Source: DATFBY01 sp035253585 (lineage in GTDB: Bacteria; Gemmatimonadota; Gemmatimonadetes; Gemmatimonadales; Gemmatimonadaceae). From it: a stretch of 64,000 nt of DNA. The notes beneath the pieces were generated by a model. The model ran no database searches, was not told the DNA's origin, and saw nothing but the letters and a program-made list of their open reading frames with translations. Of this stretch, positions 59,934 to 64,000 are shown one piece after another (position 1 is the stretch's first letter; every line of letters begins with the position of its first letter). The position numbers were made by a program, and so were the translations under genes. Where the stretch lies: assembly GCA_035253585.1 (NCBI GenBank), contig DATFBY010000092.1, positions 1 to 64,000 on the forward strand. The letters are read 5' to 3'.

Positions 59934-61400
59934 TCACGACAGATCCACCCACACGCTCTTGATCTGTGTGTATCCCTCGATCGCGTACATGCCGAGCTCA
60001 CGGCCGAAGCCGGACTGCTTGTAGCCGCCAAACGGCAATGCCGCGTCGTACATGTTGTACGTGTTGATCCAGACCGTACCGGCGCGGACGGCGCGCGCCG
60101 CTCGCAACGCCTTCTTGATGTCCCGCGACCAGATACCGGCAGCGAGTCCGTAAATCGTCGAGTTCGCCAGGGAAGCGGCGCCCTCGATCCCGTCGCCGAA
60201 CGTCATCATCGCCAGCACCGGGCCGAAGATCTCCTCACGGGCGATCGTCATGTCGCGCGAGACGTCGCCGAAGATGGTCGGTGCGACGAAATACCCTTTG
60301 CCGTTCACCGGCGTCCGCTCGCCTCCAGCAAGCAGGGAAGCGCCTTCGGATTTCGCGCTCTCGACGTAACGCAGCACGCTCTCCATCTGCTTCTTGGAGA
60401 CCAAAGCGCCGAGTCGCGTTTTCGGATTGAGCGGATCGCCGGCCACCATCTTTTTCGCACGCTCGAGGATCTTCTCCTGAAGAGGCTCGCGCACCGACTC
60501 CTCGACGAGCAGGCGAGAGCCGGCGGCGCACACTTCACCCTTTCCGTAGAAAATTCCCGTGAGCGCGCCACGCGCCGCGGCATCGAGGTCGGCATCAGCG
60601 AACACGATGTTCGGTGACTTACCGCCTAGCTCGAGCGACACCTTTTTGACGGTGCCTGCCGCCTTCCGCATGACCTCCTTTCCGACCTCGGTCGATCCGG
60701 TGAAGGCGATCTTGTCGACCTCGGCGTGCTCGACCAGCGCGTTTCCGGCAGTCGTGCCGCGACCCGGAACGCAATTGAATGCGCCCGGCTGGAGCCCCGC
60801 CTCGAGCGCCAGCTCGGCCATGCGAATGGCGGTGAACGGCGTCTCCGTCGCCGGCTTGAGAACGATCGTGTTTCCACATGCCAGCGCCGGCGCGATCTTC
60901 CACGCCGCGAGCGACATTGGAAAGTTCCAGGGCACGATCGCGCCGATGACCCCCAGCGGCTCGCGCAGCGTATAGTTGAAGAACGGACCATCCACGGGGA
61001 TCGTCTCGCCGTGGATCTTGTCGGCCCACCCGCCGTAGTACTTGAACGTGTTGGCGGTGAGCTTGATGTCGATGTGCGACTCGAAGAGCGGCTTCCCGTT
61101 GTTCAGCGTCTCGAGGCGCGCCAGCTCGTCGGCGTTCTGGAGGAGCAGCTCGCCCAACCGGTAGAGCACCTCGCCGCGCTGCCTGGCGCTCGTCGAGCGC
61201 CATTTGTCCGACTCGAACACCTCACGCGCGTTTCGAACCGCGCGATCAATGTCAGTGGCGTCGCCTTCCGCCACCGAAGCGATCTCCTCTTCGGTGGCCG
61301 GATTCTCTACGGCGAACGTGCGGCCCGATTGCGCGTCGAGACGCTCGCCGCCGATGACGATCTGCGTCGGGAAGCGATCAGCAGCAACCGCGGTGGCCAC
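59934..61400 (-). CDS. NAD(P)-dependent aldehyde dehydrogenase
   Basis: This 488-residue class 1/2 ALDH has cofactor-binding IVPWNFPMSLAAWKIAPALA and FTGSTEVGKEVM. The catalytic Glu lies in LELGGKSPNIVF, the nucleophilic Cys in GKGEVCAAGSRLLV and the C-terminal PFGGYKQSGFGRELG follows. There is no MaoC hydratase domain, so it is not a full PaaZ. The aldehyde is unknown; in this cluster it may oxidise a ring-cleavage semialdehyde. It starts with GTG three bases after the first crotonase stop and lies 16 bases from the thiolase. Confidence 0.92.
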   Translation of the reverse strand: MATAVAADRFPTQIVIGGERLDAQSGRTFAVENPATEEEIASVAEGDATDIDRAVRNAREVFESDKWRSTSARQRGEVLYRLGELLLQNADELARLETLNNGKPLFESHIDIKLTANTFKYYGGWADKIHGETIPVDGPFFNYTLREPLGVIGAIVPWNFPMSLAAWKIAPALACGNTIVLKPATETPFTAIRMAELALEAGLQPGAFNCVPGRGTTAGNALVEHAEVDKIAFTGSTEVGKEVMRKAAGTVKKVSLELGGKSPNIVFADADLDAAARGALTGIFYGKGEVCAAGSRLLVEESVREPLQEKILERAKKMVAGDPLNPKTRLGALVSKKQMESVLRYVESAKSEGASLLAGGERTPVNGKGYFVAPTIFGDVSRDMTIAREEIFGPVLAMMTFGDGIEGAASLANSTIYGLAAGIWSRDIKKALRAARAVRAGTVWINTYNMYDAALPFGGYKQSGFGRELGMYAIEGYTQIKSVWVDLS

Positions 61401-61403
61401 GGC

Positions 61404-62216
61404 TCACTTCCCCTTGAACGCGGGCTGCCGCTTCTCGACGTAAGCCGCCAGCCCTTCCTTGGCGTCGCTGCTCTTGAAGAGCAGACTCTGGAGCTCACGC
61501 TCGAGCGCCAGCCCGTACTCGAACGGCACTTCAAGGCCCGACTGCACGGACCGCTTGATGTGGCCGACGGCCATCGCCGCCTTGTTAGGCAGGGTGAATT
61601 GCCGGGCGTAGAGGAGCACGTTCTCCCAGAAGTCGTCGCGTGGATACACCTCGTTCACCAGGCCCATCGATTGCGCCTCCTCGAACGAGAAGGTGCGGCC
61701 CGTCACCATGAGCTCGATCGACTTCGCCTTGCCGACGATGCGCGCCAGACGCTGCGTACCACCGGTACCGGGGAGCACGCCGAGATTCACTTCGGGCAGT
61801 CCGATCTTTCCGGCATCCTGGCATGCGATACGAATGTCGGCAGCCATCGCGATCTCCAGGCCGCCCCCCACGCAATGCCCATTGAGCGCCGCGATCACCA
61901 GCTTGGGCGTCTGCTCGAGACGGCTCAACGTCTCGTTGGCATGGAGGCAGAAGTAGTACTTGAAGGTCGGATCGACCTCATTGAGCATCTTGATGTTGGC
62001 GCCGGCCGAAAAGAACTTGTTGCCCGCGCCGCGGAGGATGATGACCTGAACGTCGTTGTCGAACCGCGCGCGGATGATGGCGTCGTCCAGCTGGCGCATC
62101 ATCTCGTGGGTATAGGTGTTCGCGGGCGGATCGTTCAGCTCGAGCACCGCGATGTTGCCGTCCTTCCTGTAGGTGACCAGCGTCGCGGTCTCGCGTTCGG
62201 TAAGTGTCGCAGCCAT
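61404..62216 (-). CDS. enoyl-CoA hydratase/isomerase, first gene of the catabolic operon
   Basis: This 270-residue crotonase has both Glu positions intact in GHCVGGGLEIAMAAD and PEVNLGVLPGTGGTQRL, predicting hydratase activity. The N-terminal NDPPANTYTHEMMRQL differs from the other crotonases here, so the three crotonases are not recent duplicates. AAGG lies about eight bases before the ATG. It is the first gene of the minus-strand operon running to 53561 and stands directly downstream of the palindrome at 62276-62291. Confidence 0.88.
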   Translation of the reverse strand: MAATLTERETATLVTYRKDGNIAVLELNDPPANTYTHEMMRQLDDAIIRARFDNDVQVIILRGAGNKFFSAGANIKMLNEVDPTFKYYFCLHANETLSRLEQTPKLVIAALNGHCVGGGLEIAMAADIRIACQDAGKIGLPEVNLGVLPGTGGTQRLARIVGKAKSIELMVTGRTFSFEEAQSMGLVNEVYPRDDFWENVLLYARQFTLPNKAAMAVGHIKRSVQSGLEVPFEYGLALERELQSLLFKSSDAKEGLAAYVEKRQPAFKGK

Positions 62217-62275
62217 TTCGTCGCGCCTTGTTTGAGAGATTGTTGTCGTTAGCCGTTGGATAGCGCCCGATGCCT

Positions 62276-62291
62276 AACGAATTGATTCGTT
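62276..62291. promoter_or_regulatory. 16-bp palindrome upstream of the catabolic operon (candidate operator)
   Basis: AACGAAT-TG-ATTCGTT is a perfect 7+2+7 inverted repeat between the TetR-type gene and the first crotonase gene. Its AACG/CGTT ends are shared with the site next to the regulator's own start. Position fits control of the operon by that regulator. Confidence 0.5.
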
Positions 62292-62297
62292 GCGGAC

Positions 62298-62921
62298 TCA
62301 GCCCGCGCCGGCGCGCGGCAACGCCGCTTCCGACACCGGGAGCCCGATGTATCCGCCGAGAAACATCCGGCAGACCGTCTGACCAAGAAGCTCGACGCCG
62401 AGGTCGCCGAGCGGATCATACCAGGTGTAGATCCAGTTCATCATGCCGAACAGCAGATACGCGGCCATCCGGCGATTGGCGTGCGCCGGACCATGCGTCT
62501 TCTCCACTTCGGCCAGAATGTCCATGAGCGAGCGCACGTAGGCGCGCTTCTTCTCGTTCACCTGCTCGAGGTAGTCGCCCTCGAGCGCTTCCGCTTCGTG
62601 GGACAACACCTTCATCTCCGCCATGTGCGCCGCGAAGTAGTCGAGGTGATTGTCGATGAAACGCGAGAGGCGCTCGATCGGGTCCGCAACGCCTTCGAGC
62701 GCCGATTCCATGCCGGCGATGACCGCGTCGAAGTTGCGGCTCTGGATGAGGTAGAGGAGCTCATCCTTGCTCTGTACGTAGTAGTAGAGCCCGGCCAGCG
62801 AGATTCCGGAGGCCTTGGCCAGATCCCGCATGCTCGTTCGGTGGAAGCCCTGGTGCGCGAAGACCTTCGCGGCGGCGGAAAGGAGGGAATCGAGCTTCTG
62901 ATCGCGGGCCGCGTGCGCCAT
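62298..62921 (-). CDS. TetR/AcrR family transcriptional regulator (PaaR/FadR-like context)
   Basis: This 207-residue regulator has an N-terminal helix-turn-helix (AAKVFAHQGFHRTSMRDLAK, ASGISLAGLYYYVQSKDELL in sequence). The ligand-binding domain includes FAAHMAEMKVLSHEAEALEG, typical of acyl-CoA-responsive TetR proteins. I prefer ATG 62921, which has AGGGG upstream, to ATG 62939, which lies two bases from the candidate operator and lacks a ribosome-binding site. It precedes the acyl-CoA operon on the same strand, so control of that operon and of itself by a CoA-ester ligand is the natural inference. Confidence 0.88.
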   Translation of the reverse strand: MAHAARDQKLDSLLSAAAKVFAHQGFHRTSMRDLAKASGISLAGLYYYVQSKDELLYLIQSRNFDAVIAGMESALEGVADPIERLSRFIDNHLDYFAAHMAEMKVLSHEAEALEGDYLEQVNEKKRAYVRSLMDILAEVEKTHGPAHANRRMAAYLLFGMMNWIYTWYDPLGDLGVELLGQTVCRMFLGGYIGLPVSEAALPRAGAG

Positions 62922-62940
62922 GGGCACCCCTGGAGGCATT

Positions 62941-62954
62941 CGAACGAGCGTTCA
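62941..62954. promoter_or_regulatory. candidate TetR/PaaR-type operator at the regulator's own promoter
   Basis: CGAACGAGCGTTCA contains GAACG-AG-CGTTC, a perfect 5+2+5 inverted repeat. It fits 13 of 14 positions of CNAACGNNCGTTNG, the site I recall for the phenylacetyl-CoA-responsive PaaR of Thermus. It lies immediately upstream of the tetR-type gene. Confidence 0.6.
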
Positions 62955-62966
62955 GATGACAACGTA

Positions 62967-62983
62967 CCCCCTCGCGGAGGGGG
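62967..62983. other. 7+3+7 hairpin between the TetR and ECF sigma genes
   Basis: CCCCCTC-GCG-GAGGGGG is a perfect short inverted repeat in the divergent intergenic region. No T-run follows on either strand, so it is probably a regulatory or transcript-leader structure rather than a terminator. Confidence 0.4.
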
Positions 62984-63061
62984 AGTCAAGGCGAGTATCG
63001 CCCCAACCAGCCGATCGTGTCCTTAACGATGGGAGGGGGCGAACGTCGAACCTGTGCGGGA

Positions 63062-63646
63062 ATGACTGAACCTGGCAGCTCGGACCGCCGCGGGGGCGCT
63101 GTCGGCACCCGCGCGGTCGAATGCGCGGACGACGCCGACTTGATCGCGCGTTGGCGACGAGGCGACGAGCGCGCGGCGACGCTGCTGGTGGAGCGGCACG
63201 CCGATGCGGTCGCGCGTTTCGTCGCCAGTTTCGGCGTCCGCGACGAGATCGACGAGCTGGTGCAGGATGCGTTCGTGCGAGCGTTTGGCTCGCTCGATGG
63301 ATTTCGCGGGCAGAGCTCGTTTCGTACATGGCTCTTCACGATCGCGCGTAATCTGGTTCGAGATCGCGCACGGAGCGCGAAGGTTCGTCGCCAAGTGCCG
63401 ATCGAAGAGGAGCATGCGGTCACCGATCCGGATCCGCTGTCTGGCGCGGTCGCTGAGGAGACCGAGGAGCGGATTCGACGTGCGGTGGCCGTCTTATCGC
63501 CGATGCAACGTGAGGTGTTCACGCTGCGAGTCGTCGAAGGGCTGTCGTACAAGGAGATCGCGGAGGTGCTGCAGTCGACCGAGGGCGCGGCGCGCGTGCA
63601 CTATCACAATGCGATGCGATCGATAAAGGAGTGCTTCGATGAATGA
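63062..63646 (+). CDS. ECF (RpoE-type) RNA polymerase sigma factor
   Basis: This 194-residue extracytoplasmic-function sigma factor has region 2 with DADLIARWRRGDERAATLLV, ELVQDAFVRAFGSLDGFRGQ (core-binding part) and SSFRTWLFTIARNLVRD. Region 4 has LSPMQREVFTLRVVEGLSYKEIAEVL and the recognition helix TEGAARVHYHNAMRSI. I chose ATG 63062; a GTG at 63017 adds 15 residues unlike region 2. The gene overlaps its anti-sigma gene by eight bases. It diverges from the TetR gene across about 140 bases. Confidence 0.9.
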   Translation: MTEPGSSDRRGGAVGTRAVECADDADLIARWRRGDERAATLLVERHADAVARFVASFGVRDEIDELVQDAFVRAFGSLDGFRGQSSFRTWLFTIARNLVRDRARSAKVRRQVPIEEEHAVTDPDPLSGAVAEETEERIRRAVAVLSPMQREVFTLRVVEGLSYKEIAEVLQSTEGAARVHYHNAMRSIKECFDE

Positions 63647-64000
63647 TTGTCCGCGCGGAGAGATCCGCGACCTGTTGCCGGATTTGATGGCAGGATCGCT
63701 CGACGACGGCACGCGTGCCCGAGTCGAGGAGCACCTGCACTCGTGCGCAGAGTGCGCCGCCGAGCTCGAGCTGTTGCGGGTGGCGCGGACCGCGCTCTCT
63801 CGCGCTCCGGCAATGGACATCGCCAAGATTGCGGGTGCCGTCCGCGGCGCGAAGCCGGCCGTGGCCAGGACCACCGCATCGAAGCGCGACTGGCGTGTGG
63901 CGGCACTGGCCGCGGCAGTCGCGCTCATGGTTACGGGCGCACTCTGGCTGTCGACATCACGAGAGCGGCAGTCGCAGATCGCTGCCCGCGGTCCTGATAC
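63639..64000 (+). CDS. zinc-binding anti-sigma factor, partial (cut by window end)
   Basis: The frame starting at ATG 63639 encodes at least 120 residues and runs off the window. The N-terminal domain has HLHSCAECAAELELL, the HxxxCxxC zinc-binding anti-sigma (ZAS) motif, with another Cys at residue 4. A single transmembrane helix follows around AALAAAVALMVTGALWLS. This is the classic membrane-bound partner that holds the ECF sigma factor inactive. The signal it senses cannot be judged without the extracytoplasmic part. Overlap with the sigma gene supports joint translation. Confidence 0.85.
   Translation, partial: MNDCPRGEIRDLLPDLMAGSLDDGTRARVEEHLHSCAECAAELELLRVARTALSRAPAMDIAKIAGAVRGAKPAVARTTASKRDWRVAALAAAVALMVTGALWLSTSRERQSQIAARGPD

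Noticed and set aside
53561..62216. Complete phenylacetate pathway
   Set aside because: No phenylacetate-CoA ligase, PaaBCDE subunits or MaoC-fused PaaZ is present, so only a partial or variant pathway can be claimed.
1..64000. rRNA or tRNA genes
   Set aside because: No cloverleaf-type or rRNA-conserved stretches were recognised on reading; a covariance-model search would be needed to exclude them.

Overview
The window is a gene-dense, high-G+C bacterial chromosome segment. Almost every gene touches its neighbour through an ATGA or GTGA stop/start overlap. The mix of genes suggests a soil- or sediment-type Gram-negative bacterium, and my best guess is Gemmatimonadota. The clues are a Ser/Thr kinase fused to RCC1 repeats, Ig-like (BIG2) surface lipoproteins, paired amidohydrolases and acyl-CoA catabolic operons. 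No rRNA or tRNA gene was seen, so the phylum is an inference.

Layout. 1-5494: a divergent NFACT/RqcH-type gene, then folK-panB-panC, a GlmU-like protein, yqeK and a LytR_C-domain protein. 5423-7436 (minus): rlmN and an outer-membrane-type protein. 7546-17876 (plus): housekeeping genes (EIIA-Ntr-like, VanZ-like, aspS, phoH-type, pgpH, ybeY, two CorC/HlyC proteins, UbiB/ABC1 kinase). 17867-25523: an acyl-CoA operon with MeaB, a split B12-dependent acyl-CoA mutase, a carboxyltransferase, an AtuA-like pair and a crotonase. 25636-31295: an RpoD-like sigma factor, a U32 peptidase-family protein and RecQ. 31305-39769: a polysaccharide locus with an ABC exporter, four GT2 proteins and a deacetylase. 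39827-44279: acyl-CoA dehydrogenase, RNase G, a small inserted element, rplU and rpmA. 44839-50497 (minus): a signalling and surface operon (FHA protein, kinase-RCC1, BIG2 lipoprotein, TPR protein). 50774-54445 (minus): amidohydrolases. 54445-62921 (minus): a CoA-ester catabolic cluster resembling phenylacetate degradation under a TetR-type regulator. 63062-64000: an ECF sigma factor with its zinc-binding anti-sigma factor, cut by the window end.

Most unusual content. A set of palindromes is built from 7-base units. One pair of arms (43131-43165 and 43571-43605) brackets a single gene for a four-helix-bundle protein of the 23S rRNA intervening-sequence (S23/bAvd-like) family, giving a 475-bp candidate mobile element between RNase G and rplU. 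Three stand-alone hairpins share the 7-base architecture but have different unit sequences. They lie at 20645-20743, 21954-22050 (in frame inside the carboxyltransferase gene) and 26528-26614. Separately, the short word GTTAGGC and its variant GTCAGGC recur far more often than base composition suggests, inside and between genes.
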